This document shows positions 14,393-26,940 of a stretch of 64,000 nucleotides of DNA, piece after piece. Made by a program: the position numbers and the translations under genes. Numbering within the stretch: the first letter of the stretch is position 1; every line of letters begins with the position of its first letter. The DNA is from Helochares maculicollis. Taxonomy: Eukaryota; Arthropoda; Insecta; Coleoptera; Hydrophilidae. Location of the stretch: NCBI GenBank assembly GCA_033557835.1, contig JAWQRO010000027.1:1-64000 (forward strand), in the 5' to 3' direction. A model generated the notes under the pieces. That model saw only the letters and a list, made by a program, of their open reading frames with translations. It did no database searches and had not been told where the DNA came from.

Positions 14393-14400
14393 TATAAAAG
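14393..14400 (+). promoter_or_regulatory. Candidate TATA box upstream of first pnt exon
   Basis: A TATAAAAG octamer stands about 520 bases before the proposed start codon at 14913. A weak initiator-like TCAAG with its A at 14426 lies 33 bases downstream, near the usual spacing. The leader this implies would be about 490 nt and would hold upstream open frames, such as the one at 14515-14718. Such octamers arise by chance in AT-rich DNA, so this is only a candidate start site for a long isoform. Confidence 0.25.
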
Positions 14401-14912
14401 TGAGAGTTTTCCAGCGTTAAAAATCAAGAGTTAACGAGCTTTTATTGTCTACCAAAGCGAAGTGGACGATCCAGAAAATGCGTCGGCGGCTAAATGAAAT
14501 AACTAAAAATCACTGTGAATGAAACGGTTAGAGATATATTAACTGTTTTCATTTTCGCGGTTCTATTTCAAGTCGCTTCAAAAATAGAACTAAGGCGGCA
14601 AAATATAAGAAAAACCTTTTGCAAATGCATATTGCTGTGTATTTTTGACAAGTGTATTTATCTATCGGAGCTCAGTTCAGCGCTTTCGGTGATGGATCAT
14701 GGCGTCCAAAGACATTAATCTGTCGACATAAACAATTGTGATCGCAATTACCATGTATTATTTCTCGTTGTGAAGCCACCAACTGATGTTCATGGTTAAT
14801 ACATTAACTATTCAGAGACAATGAACAATAAGACAAACACCACGATACATCATCAAGTACATAAAGTGAGTTGTGTTTTTGTGTAACAGTGGTTCTTGAA
14901 ATCTAGTCACAT

Positions 14913-14984
14913 ATGTATATAGACTCTGGTGGACTTTACGGCGGGATGGGAATAAAAACCATGAAGGCGTTCAGTAGGCCTAAA
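14913..14984 (+). CDS. pnt: Probable first coding exon of pointed (long isoform)
   Basis: A 24-codon open stretch begins at ATG 14913, the first Met after an in-frame TAG at 14904-14906. It reads MYIDSGGLYGG and continues to ...AFSRPK. It ends in a strong donor, AAAG|GTAAGT, leaving phase 1. That phase matches the acceptor of the next recognised exon at 31854, so the joined frame runs straight into the PLTP phosphorylation segment. If this is the true start, the Thr of PLTP becomes about residue 33. The support is the frame, the donor and the phase, not a domain: the peptide is short and I do not recognise it as a family motif. Fly pnt has alternative 5' exons, so this could be the first exon of one PNT-containing isoform while others start elsewhere. 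An undetected exon between 14984 and 31854 is possible. Confidence 0.5.
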
Positions 14985-16501
14985 GGTAAGTAATTTTCAA
15001 CAGCGTTCGGCAAAAAATACAGTCAGTACACAGTTGCAAATCCGCAAAATTACTAGAATGAACATTCGGGGAATACTGCAAAGAGCTAGTCTAAGAAATG
15101 CTCCGGAAATGTCTACGAACCTAGACATCTAAATAAACAAAACAATGGCATATATTTGACAGCTGACGTAATAAGAAAATTACTAGGCATATTAGAGTGA
15201 CATCTCAATTTCCATTGGCAAATTACGCTAATAAATCTTTCGCTTTAATCGAATAAAACTTATTTAAACGTGCTCTATAAATTTGAAAAGATTTAAACTA
15301 AATAGAATTAGTATCGAAAATCCAAAGGAAGTTGCATAACCAAAATATATTCAAATTGATGCCTAATGTTATGCATAGCAGATGTGGCGGTCCCTGCATT
15401 TTATGAGCACATACAACGAGCAGGTAAAAGAAGCAAATGAGTTAAAGAACCGCTTAGAAACCATATGGTTTGCGAAACCTTCGCCCAATATTCGCAATCA
15501 GAGAGAAAGTTTTAAAAATAACTGGTTTTGTCAAAGTTTATGAGCGACTATACGCTTTTGAATAGAACACATCCACTAAACTAGGGCGAATGCAGTTCAC
15601 TCAAAATTAATAGAACTGATAATAGAATCCGTTGAAGAAATCCGCGTGAGTTTCCACGAATTATGCAATACGAAGCTATAAATGTTTTTTCCCAATTGAT
15701 ATTAATTTTCTTTTACGATTTCATTTTATAATTGGATTTCCCAATGCTTCAATTTAGTTACTATTTACAATGGATGGTAGTTTAGTTTGTTCTCTCTGGA
15801 CGGGTTCTCCTCTCCCGGGTATTTTTTTACCATGTGGCCTGCTGTTGATATTGACGGAGTTCATCACTAGCAGGCCAAGTAACGCTGTGTCGTTTCAAAT
15901 GAATGTCGTACCATTGTGATTACTCTTTAAGGTTCAAACCGTTGCGAAATTTGATTTTAAACATTAGGTTTTTGTTGCATCACCATTTCTAGACCATGTA
16001 TGAGTATGATTAATTATACTGGCCAGTGCATTCTAAAATGTTAGGGTTTTCTATTCTCTGATTTATAATAAACTATTAATTTCTAAACGATTTTTTATAA
16101 TATTTGGAGTTGAAACATTTGCAAAAAACTATAATTTTGCCACACTTTAGAAACAACATTCATGTGAATAATTTCGTGACTGTATTTACCAAAGTCCAAT
16201 GTATTTTGGGAACACATACAGTAATGGGCAAAAAATGACGTTGAAATATTTTTGGCCGTTGCTGTATCTGTGGCAGTTAGAGCAATGAAATTTTGTATGT
16301 ATACATTTCAGTATCGAAGAGGAACGTGCGGTCATCTTTGCAATCAGATCCAACTGCTGCTATGATACTTTCATATCTGGTAATGATTTCACAATACAAA
16401 AATAACCATTTAAACTACAACACAACTAAATTCTTAATTTTTGAGTATTAAGTAGTAACGTTGTACATATTTTTTACCAATTTTAAAAATGTCTTATATG
16501 T

Positions 16502-16528
16502 GTGTGTGTATATATATATATATATATT
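16502..16528. repeat. TG/TA microsatellite
   Basis: A short run of GTGTGTG passes directly into TATATATATATATATATA. Confidence 0.85.
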
Positions 16529-17454
16529 CTAGAGAGGGATATTAAGTCATATATTAACGACTATGTTTTGAAGGGAATTTAGCTAATGCGGATTTCATCA
16601 ATTCAAATAGCAAATTGTAGGCAAATAGGGCAATTGAAATTCTCTAGAAGTATCCGTGTGACTCTTTTGATAGTAAATTCTTCATTTGTCACCGGTACCT
16701 TTGTCTATTTATACCTAGATTTATTCAACGGCATCAAAATAAGACTACTATATTATTCTAAATCTACCCTGTAAAGAGCGGCAGGTAAATGAGTTATACC
16801 GTTACTTCATCTGAATCTAAAACATGAGTCACTTTGGTCAAAGTCAAAAAAAAGGGCTCTTAAAGAATCGATGCCCATTCAGGCATGTGGCTTCAACCAT
16901 TAGGCTCAATTTATGGAACCCAAAAAAAAATGACAGTAGAGGTTTATAAATGCGGTTTGAAGACTTTGTATTGAAGTCCTCTTTCAAACAATAGAACCGA
17001 CTTAATGAGAAGATGGCCAATCGGCTTTAGTATTGCAAGATCGCGAACGTCATAACATTTTCTTAAAAATTTTAAAAATTCGATTATACCAATACTATTT
17101 ATCTGTCCTGCTCATTATACTGCCATGCCTATATTCATAATACGCTATTACTATTTATAAATACGCTATTGTATGCAAAATATAGATATTTTATAAAAAT
17201 ACTATTTCATTGGGGCATGATGGGAAGGTCTGATATTGGCCATTAGGCCATAATCAGTGACATTGACCTTTTCTATTGTTTTTATTATTAGCAGCCGAGA
17301 AGTGACAATTCTATGATTTTTAGAGCAAATTGTTTTGTTTTTCTCATGCATTATTATATTCAAATATAATAACAACAACAATCGACATAGAGATTCACAA
17401 TACTTTTCTTTACAAATGTGCACCTAAAAATGTAATGATATTAAATCACATGAT

Positions 17455-17930
17455 CTAGGGAGCCAATTCTGATTCAAAACAAAAGACAACGCAGCCAGAA
17501 AATGCCCTTTGAGGTAATTGAATTGTTTCACGGGTTGTACGACATTTGGCATTCTCTTGTTGAAGCCACATATTTGCCACATCAATATCATCCGATTTGG
17601 GCATAAAGAACTGTGTTATCATGTCGCAATATCGAGCATCAGCAACAGTCAATGCTACAATATTTTGTTTTTCAAATCAGTATGATTCAAAGATGCCTCC
17701 AGCCAAAAATCCGCACCAAACAGTTACATGTTGCGAATGTTTTTGTTTTTGGGCAAGCATCTGTGAGGGGTTTTCCGAACCCCCAAACTCGGTAATATCA
17801 GCGATTAACATAGCCATCAATGTGGAAAAGTCGCTTAGGATGACTATGCTCGAAAATTCAGCGTCCACTCTCACGCACTGCTTCGATATCGATAATCGAA
17901 CGGATTATTTTTAGACGACCAGTGTGTTTA
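17455..17930 (-). pseudogene. Tc3-like Tc1/mariner transposase relic
   Basis: Two frames on the minus strand together cover the central part of a DDE transposase. The first (about 17677-17900) holds a decayed SDEAHF-type site (SDFSTL), then NPSQ and HVTVWCGFLAGGIFESY, the counterpart of the family's KVTVWCGLWAGG-IGPYFF. The second (17455-17652) reads VADARYCDMITQFFMP, DVANMWLQQENAKCRTTRET and LPQRAFSG, matching the VNGERY-M...DMWFQQDGA..HTA family pattern. The second catalytic Asp of QQDGA is Glu here (QQENA). N- and C-terminal parts are missing, so this is a truncated, inactive copy. Confidence 0.88.
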
Positions 17931-20900
17931 GCATCTCCAACTGTTTCAGTCTTCCTAAACTTTTCAGTTAATCTTTTCAACTTTACATTTCACGAATGTA
18001 AAACTCTATTCCGACCACATTTTTGAACTGCGCCCGCCAAAATTTTATAATTTTGGAAATATTGTTCAACAATACAAACATGTTGATGTAACGTGCTACA
18101 CTTCCATGTTTACGAACCCCAATCGCTCAATTGATAATTTGTTTTTTAGGGTTACCAACAATTTTTTACACAAACGACGGCAAATGCGAATCTTTCGTTA
18201 ATTTTGAGATACACTCAACACAATTTTAAGACAGACTTAACAAAATTTTAAGGCGAAGTTGGAGTGTCCCAGTGAATTCTGTACCCGCACACTCAGATTA
18301 AGACAATTCTAAGGGTAAAACCTAAAGTATATTGTTTCTATTTTCATTCTTCTTATATTATACTTCAATTAAAACCTTCTCATATACTGTAGTGCAATCA
18401 ATTAAAAACATTTGCATATATTCTGCATAATATCCGAATCATCGACATTACACTGAACGATATACTTGCAGCTTTATAAAATTTGCAACCCAGCCCGTCA
18501 GACTAAACAAATCCAAATGGCATCACAATTACTTCACGCGAAATGACTCCATGTATATTTTCACAATCACACAAACCTATGTTTTAAAACGATAAAAAAT
18601 AAACAATTCTCCCACTCTGAAGCCGCAGGATGAAGACACATCAACCACATCAAACATTTATTTAGAAAAGCTCATCTTGTAACCTCTGCCACTAATAATT
18701 TCTTACTAAAAACCACTTATTTCCCCGAACTTAATTTAAGCGTTCTAGAAAGCGTTGGGTGCGATATAAATACATGTGTGATACATTTTCCTGGTATACT
18801 AGTTAACAAATTGTTTGGCCTACGCTAAGTGCTATTTCGAAGATTAATCATCTAAATTAATACAAGTCTTTGAAGTGAAATATGGTTATCGTTTATCATA
18901 TTTACATTACTATATCGTTAACATTCACTAACGAATAAAATATATGTCGCAACAACAAATATCACAAGAGGAATGAATATGAAATGCTAATGCAACAAAT
19001 ATTTGCTTCTTCGCATAAATTCCTCGCGAGCAAATATGAATTGTTCTTGAACAAACGCCGATTCTTCTGGAACAATTATAAATAACTCAAAAATCAACCA
19101 TGAGTGGCGCAATTAGCAACATTTAATTGCAAAAATTTGTATAGCCAAGGAAAAAAACAACGCCAAAGAAAACTTGCCACTTATTTAAATGTGTGCATTG
19201 ATTGCTAGTGCAACGATTTCTATTGGGCACATAAAAAGCTCGTTGTTTCATTCCTTACATATTTTGCTGCTAGTTTAAAACTATTGGTAGTACATTGGTA
19301 GCATTCCCAACTGTCATTTCATTCATTTCAAGCTTTTATATTTGTCTTTAATAAACCATGCAACATGCGCTATTTTAAAATAGCGTTAAACGAATTGCAT
19401 ACTCGTTACGCAATAAACGACAAGTCCAACAAATAACAAGTTATACAATCGAATTTAATTTATAATTCACGTTATCTGCCAGGAAATAATTCATATAATT
19501 GCTGCGATGCTCCCAAAAAGTTTTTGTTATAATTATTCTACGTCAATAAATAGGTACATACTTGGTAAACCTAACCACGTTCTCTTTGATAGTTTTGGAA
19601 TGCGCCACGTCATTAATGGGGTTTTCTAAACCAATTTTTCCATTTCCATACTATTTGCGTATCTCATTGTTTTGCACTCGCTGAAAAGGATGTTGTAGTC
19701 GAATCGCGAGGATGTTGAAGTCGAGACGCCACGAGATTGTTCGCCGCTCTTGACAACGGCAAATGATAATGATCCAACTGACAGATATTTCAATGTCCAT
19801 TGTAAAAGAAACAGATATAACGTCTGGCTAAATAATAAAGAATGTGTTAAAATACTTATTTCGAAAAGATTCAACGAGATAGAAATAAATGAGTGCACCC
19901 GTATGGTGCGAGCACTCCAAAGCTCACCGCCGCACAACAACTATCAATTAAGTTTTAATAGAGTACAGGGCTTTTGTGATCTGATTTACCACAATTTACG
20001 TTGCTTAAATTGTATTGTATATTTTTTGTGACAAGACTCTCCAACAACGGCGAGTGTTTAGTGACGAAATTGCCGAGTAATTGTCTTAATTAGGGAATCT
20101 TGGTAAATAAAAGAAATTTGTTCAAGTTCACTTCAGAACGACAACACGCGATCGTAGTTTTTTAAACAATTAATACAAATTTTAAATCTGGCATTAAATT
20201 ACATTTAATGATGTGATTGTTGTTTGTTGAGTTTTGCGATATACTTGCCTTTTTATAACGCGAACATATTTTTGAGCTTTGCAAAACACTGGTCTCTTGG
20301 CCTTTAACAACAAATGATCTGTTTGTCTTTATAAGGCAGTGATCGTTTTTCTATTTAATGATGCACTGATCTTTTTTGCATCTTAATGGCTGGCTTTTTC
20401 TAGAAAATCAACAGCAATTATTCCTATCGTACAAGAGAATAAAAGTAGATGATATATTCCGAATAAAAAATTAAATTAACCCCAATTGATGTTAACATGT
20501 ATAGCCGCTAATTAGTCTATAATTGCAGTATTTAGTAAACAAGTAGACCTAATTAGCCCATGAACTACAAGGCCCAAGAAAGATTTTCGTTAATTGCTGT
20601 AATGGAATTATATCATTGGTATAAATAGGCTTCATAAGAGCTGGCTCAACACCGCAAGCATAAAGCAAGGAGACCTCTTATTCTAATTTTGGGTCCCGTA
20701 AAAATATTATGTTTAGTAATTAAGGGAATATCTTTAATTGAATAATTTGACGGGACTAAATGCTATTTCCGTCGGCCAACGTACTGGCTTCGTCACATTA
20801 CATTCACTTACGTGATTATAATGCCTAATACGAATTGTTTTGTGTGGTTAAGCGTAAAAATGCTGAATATACGTGGCATTGAGCACTCGCTGCCAAATAA

Positions 20901-21720
20901 AGAGAGCGAATTATCAAAAAATTAAATCCGGAAGGAGATAATCCGAAAAAATCACCAACTTCCTACTGACTGTCATCATGTAACACCGTATCAAAATCTA
21001 AATATTTTTAGATGCGTTTAAAATCGGTTTACATCCCTTTAAAGCCAACAAAAAATAATCTCAACTCAAATAAACTGTCAGCCGGTAGCTTGTTTCTTAT
21101 CTAACGCCATCTTCCTTCATATTTTTATAATTATTGCGTGCAACACGTGATGAATAAAAAATGTTTACTCCATTTAAGCTATAACACGCTTCCGAGAACA
21201 TCCTCAGAGGCTAGTGTTGAAAGCTTAGGAGAAAAATGTTGCAAGTTGCTGTACTTCAAACTCGTCTATTTATACTGGAGGACGAGGAGTGCTGCTGGCA
21301 CATGATTATTACCAAAAATAAACAAATCCGATAAAGCAGACATAAACTCGGGGTAACATTGACTAATGAATGTTCAATTCTTACAATCGCTGTAAGACGA
21401 TTGAAGACTTGCTAGGCGTATATGAATATAAATATTGCGTGTAAACCTCTTCCATGGCTGTTTAAAAAAATCAACAATTAAATATAATCATCACACATAT
21501 CAAACGATCAACCGAATTGCATCGCAACTAAATCAGCTCTAGTTAGAACAAAGACTAATAAAATGCAAATTTTGTGAAAGGTACTAACAAAAAGTGGACA
21601 TTACGATTTTGATTCTATCATTTGTTTATTGTATAGTTTTTGTTGCCGCGTCAGATATTAGCTTGTCCGTTTTTAAAAGTCTACTTTAAACCATACAATC
21701 TCACGGAATACTGATACAAT

Positions 21721-22600
21721 TTAATAAAAATAAGCGTCATTTGGATCACTGCACTTTTGCCAACGTAAAACAAGTCGAATAATTTCGTCGGTATAAAAAT
21801 TGGGTTTTCGAGATTCGATGAAATCGACGAGGGCCATTTTTGCCTGGTCCTGATTAGCGAAGGCTCTATCGGTGCGAAAGTTATCGAAATGCTTCAAAAG
21901 ATGGTAGTCGGTTAGCAAGAGATCTGGAGAGTATGGTAGGTGAGGCAAAACTTCGACGCTTGATTCGTTTAATTTTCGGACGGATATTTGTGAAATGTAG
22001 CGGACGAGCGTAGTCGTTAAGCAGGGTCGGAGCTCTTTTGTTGACCAATGCCTGCTGCTGCTGACGCAATTCTCGATACATTTCCTCGATTTCTTACAAT
22101 AGGTAATGACTTGGTCCAGTTAAAGCAAATTATACTGAATCACACTAGCCGCTAATCACTATACATAACTTAGAGTCTTTTGGTGAGTTCTTGTCTTTGG
22201 ACTGTGCCTAGGCGGCTCATCGGTGTCCAACTAGTGTCGTAGAGGATTCACTTTTCAACATACGTGACGATCCTATCTAAAAAAAGGAAACGTGTCAATT
22301 TCTGTCGAACTTTTCGAGCATTTTGACATTTCCAATACGCTCCAACCGCATGGGAACTGATGCCCAGTTCTTCCGCTATCCCACCCACCACTTGTGATGG
22401 GTCAGTCCCCACCAAGGTCATCAAATTCTCGTCCTGGATTACTCTAGGTTTACTTCGAGGCTTAAACCTCCAGAACAACATTTCGCAAACAATGCCTTCA
22501 TTAACCCTATCATTGTCAAATGCGTGATTAACTTTTCGGATTGTTTAGTGAGCGCTGTGAATTCGTAAAGAAAGATGGCTCGAAAATCATTTAACGACAT
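21721..22600 (-). pseudogene. Mariner transposase relic with internal deletion
   Basis: It starts with MSLNDFRAIFLYEF at 22600, a good mariner N-terminus. A shifted frame follows with VNEG, then 22248-22481 with DENLMTLVGTDPSQVVGGIAEELGI, the linker between the two helix-turn-helix units. After a gap around 22090-22245, where the first catalytic region should be, come LRQQQQALVNK, LLNDYARPLHFT (HDNARPH in live copies), then MPHLPYSPDLLLTDYHLLKHF and RLVLRWQKCSDPNDAYFY to the stop at 21721. The span is 880 bases against roughly 1040 for a full mariner frame, so about 150 bases are lost along with several frames. Confidence 0.92.
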
Positions 22601-25600
22601 CGTATAGTAATAACCTGTAAAGCGGCAAAATATTAAAATTTGGTGAAAAAATTAACATAAATGTATAGAGTACAAAATCCTTGTCGATCAGTATATACCA
22701 GGAGACAGTAAAATAAATATTTATTGCGATATAGTGCTACAAAGTCACATTATATTAAAACGGATAAACTTGTAACATCTTAATATAAAGATAGAATTTC
22801 AAAATGAAAATGACAAATTAATTAAGAAATGAACGTTGCTTATGGATAGCGAAATAATAAAAGTCGAATACAAGAAACGGCAAAGCAAACCGCTGACAAA
22901 ACTAATAAACTAAAAAGTTACAAGAAATGCAGTAGATAATGATGGTAGTAAAAACAGATACATATGTAAAATCAAACTCTAAAATGACGCACATGAAAAC
23001 GACATAAAAACATATATAAATTGCTCAAGAAAAATAAATAAACCAAAAAGTCTAAACAAGGGAATAATATCTGTTCATGCGGGGCTCTTTTGTCTCTGCA
23101 TTAATATGAGGCCCATCATTCGAAGATCAGCTATAAAAAGAAGACTGTCATGTTTTACAATAAGTGGAATTAGGCATATTAGGGGCGGCAGATTATAGGG
23201 CCCAAGTGTCGTTTGTTATCGAAAAACTGTACGGTTCGGGCTGAATTAGACGCGGTAGCAGTGTATAATTAGTAGGGATGTTACTGTGGGATACTCTATT
23301 AGCTGATTACCGGATGTAGCAGCTTCATATGTGGCGGCCTTGAAAACATACGATAGGACAAGTAGATGAACATTCACGTGCCTCGCTTTTTACCCGCAAT
23401 AACCTTTTAATAACCAGATAAGGTGCCGGCTTTGGTTTCTAGAAGAATCTTCCAAGTTTCGACGCGAGTATAATTTTTGTTTAGAAATTCGATAGTTAGA
23501 ATGATAGAAGCTGCTTAGAACGTTGTCTAAGTAGATTCTGCCTTGCCAATTTTGTGACGCCGTTTACGAAAATTAATTTATTCGGTCCATTAAACATTTT
23601 ACATGGAATTGCGTGTGGATGTTTGAAGTAAAAATTAATTTGTGTCCTAATTAAAGTTTTAATTCTAATCGACTTCGGTTGTTACTGTGAACTATTAGAA
23701 CACTGTAACCCTAGTTTCATGTGTCTTTGATTATGGATTTGTCATGTGAAGCCATCTTTTTGGTCGTTGCTCGATGCTAACCGAGTTCAGCTCGCAAAAT
23801 GTAAAAATATATTATCATACTAAATATGATAAAACAACTAGCGTTGGAATTTTGTTATAATGATCATATTTATTTAAATCTAATTGTATTATTGTATTAT
23901 AAGAGTAGTAATTATGATATTAAAATTCCCCTAAGTGTAAATCAATAATATGGACGTCAATACTTTCTCGGAATTTAAATCAATTTGCCTACTCAATATT
24001 TTTGTAACTGGCGCTAATTAGTATTCTACAAAAACAACCCGCCGAGATATTCTTGCTGACGTTAGCAATTATTGATTTTTTCACATGTGTTTGCATAAAC
24101 TTACCATTTTTGATAAAAACTGACTATTCCGTTGAGACACTATTTGCATTTTAACACAATAGACAGATGCGATTCGCTGGTTAATGCAAAACATTTGACT
24201 GATATAGGTTACTAACTAGACGCGTATAAGTAGGTAGTCTCTGAGACATATGACGGTTCGAAAAGATCTTAAATTTCACGGGCACAAAATGATATTTTTA
24301 ATTGTGATTTATATTATGGTCCTTTTGTATAAGCGGCTCGTTACTACTGGTCTTTTTGCAAGAGCTGGTCACACCTACTTCTCATATTTCTCTTACCCTT
24401 ATTTCTGACACAGAAGAATCTGCGCTTCTGAGAAGACGAATCAGTGGATGAAAGTAACCTTCGAATGAACGTAACCATCAGGCGCTGGATGAGCCTAACG
24501 AATCCCACGGCCTTCAGGGCAAAAACCGTCTTCCTTGAAAGTACTATAAAAATATGACCCAGCAGGCCTTTAAGGATTCGTACATTGTAAATTAGCTACA
24601 ACATTATTTGCTAATTAAACAAGACGGTTTTCGAGTACTCTTAGAAAAACCAGGATTGCAGTCTATAAAAGATTGTTCTGTGGTAACTAGACGGATTTGC
24701 CCGGTGGCATTTTGCTTGATCGTACCGAGAGATTATTGCTTTTGTAAGTAGTATGAAATTGCAGCCGTAGAACTCGATGGCATCACGCAATATTTTCCTT
24801 TAAATCGAGCAGAATGAACGCTCGATTTGATATACCGCGAAATTGATTCAGGTAAGATGATACGTCTGGTAAGGCGTCAGTTGGAGTATGCCGTATTGGT
24901 CAAGTGAACCTAATAATATCCACATCTGAACTGCAATAACAAGAGTTTGTATTTGACGAGGCACTTAATGTTTTATAGTTGCCCGGCACCTGGACAGGCG
25001 GTTATTTTCAGCAGTGGAACGTAGGTCATTGATGAACTTCTTCACGCTAATTACTGTTGAAATAATGTTCTTAGAAGAGCCGTTTGTTCCTCAAACGAGG
25101 CAAATTAATTTTTGATGGCTGCGCTGCAGTTGTGAGCCACCTTTGCCAAGACGAAGCTTTCCCAGCTTTGTCTTTCGGCGGCTTATGACATTATGCACAG
25201 TTGAATATTAAATATGCGTAGGCTAAGATATTTTAGAACCACGTCTTCATTATTTCTATTTAGATTTGAGACTTGTACTATCAGATTTTTATTGATTTCA
25301 AAAGGCTCATTTTTAATCCCCGGGTGTATGCCTCAATTTATCAGTTAATGATTAACACCTTAAAAATCAAATGTTATCCAGACACACACACCGATACATG
25401 CATGCACAAATATATACGTATAGACTTAAGCAAAAACAATTCAGACTCTCAAAATAATTCAATATATAGATAGTTTCGTATATAAAAATGTTAATATCCG
25501 AAACGGTCAATAGTAAATAAAACGAGGTGTGTTATGTATATTTTTAATAATAAAACGACCAATAAAATATAGCGTGACATCCTTGTGAAACCACGCCTAC

Positions 25601-26754
25601 TGAGAAGCCTTCAAGTGACCCTGATGAAAAATTTTATTGAGTTCGAGCGATCATAAAAATCCACGTATGCGATGTTTTACGGTTGCGTTTAATAAAATTT
25701 TACAAGTAATAATTATTTTGTGCCAACTCAAATAAAGTAGTACCTATAAAATTATGTTTATTTTCATGGCAGGCGATCGGGGCTTTGTGGTTGATGCTGC
25801 TTCACTTTTTTAAAGCTGGCGAAACATTCAAAAACTTTATATTAAAATCAAATGTCAGTATCTATAAATAAATAAAAGTGAATACATAATAGTACAGGGC
25901 ACTTAATTATATACACAGATATACTATCACGACAACAATGCAGAGCTACACATATATGTTTTAACTAAAAATAGAAAGAATGCATTATTTTTGGATTTTA
26001 TGCCCACAATATTCCACTCATAAATTTATAATATTTTGTTGTATGAAAGGAACGATAATTGAATCCCAGATTTCGTTCCATCGCGTGTTCCCCATGATAT
26101 TCTAAGCACGTTCTTGGTCACTGTCTGCAAATATTTAACCACTTATTCATAAAATATTTTTAAACATCCTGCTTTCCTCTGCTAACTGTCAATTTCATTT
26201 CATTCTATACTGCATTGCCCATTTTAGAGTATTGTTTTAAATAGAACAACACTTGTTTGTCAAACATAACAAAAATCGTGTAACACTACCTGCAACTCTT
26301 TGCTGCATAGGCGCTTTATTCACGAACGATATTTACTAAAAAAACAACGAATAAAATGATATACGACTCCTATATTTATCTGATTTCATAATGAATCAGC
26401 TGTCCGACAATATAGCGCCAGCAGAAAAGAAACTGCTGCCTCAACAGTAAAATATACACATGTTTCAAATTTTGTATCATATTGAATTTTATCTAATTTA
26501 GCGTTTTGATATTCGCTTCGTTGTATATAAAATTATTTTCTTTGCCAAGCGTTTTAATTTTTAAATGGCACAACTGGATGCTGCTTCTATTAGTCTATCT
26601 TGCTTTTTCAAGTAATGTCTGCATAACATATGTAAGTGAATTTTTCTACATCCGTGCCAATAGAACTGTTTTCAAATATAATACAATGGCTATTTCTCAT
26701 GATAATTTTATCCTACTGCTTTGTTACTACCGTGCAATACTACTTTTCGTCCTG

Positions 26755-26940
26755 CCTGAAATTCCTCTTTCTTTCTTTCAGAAATACCACTTTCTTCCCT
26801 TCTGGAATACCACTTTTTTCCTTCTTCAAATACGTCTTTCTTTCTTCCTGAAATATCTATTTCTTCCTTCTGCAATACCTCTTCCTTCGTTCTTGAACTA
26901 CCTCTTTTCTTACTTCGTGAATATCTCGCTTCTACAGTCA
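26755..26940. repeat. Pyrimidine-rich degenerate repeat (23-24 bp, about 8 units)
   Basis: Units of the form GAAATACCACTTTCTTCCTTCTG recur with a spacing of 22-24 bases, for example GAAATTCCTCTTTC, GAAATACCACTTTC, GGAATACCACTTTT, GAAATATCTATTTC and GCAATACCTCTTCC. The plus strand is strongly biased to C and T. The long frames here on both strands (26506-26943 plus, 26708-26941 minus) are produced by the repeat and are not genes. Confidence 0.75.

Noticed and set aside
17597..17914. 105-codon plus-strand frame
   Set aside because: It is the opposite-strand shadow of the Tc3-like transposase relic.
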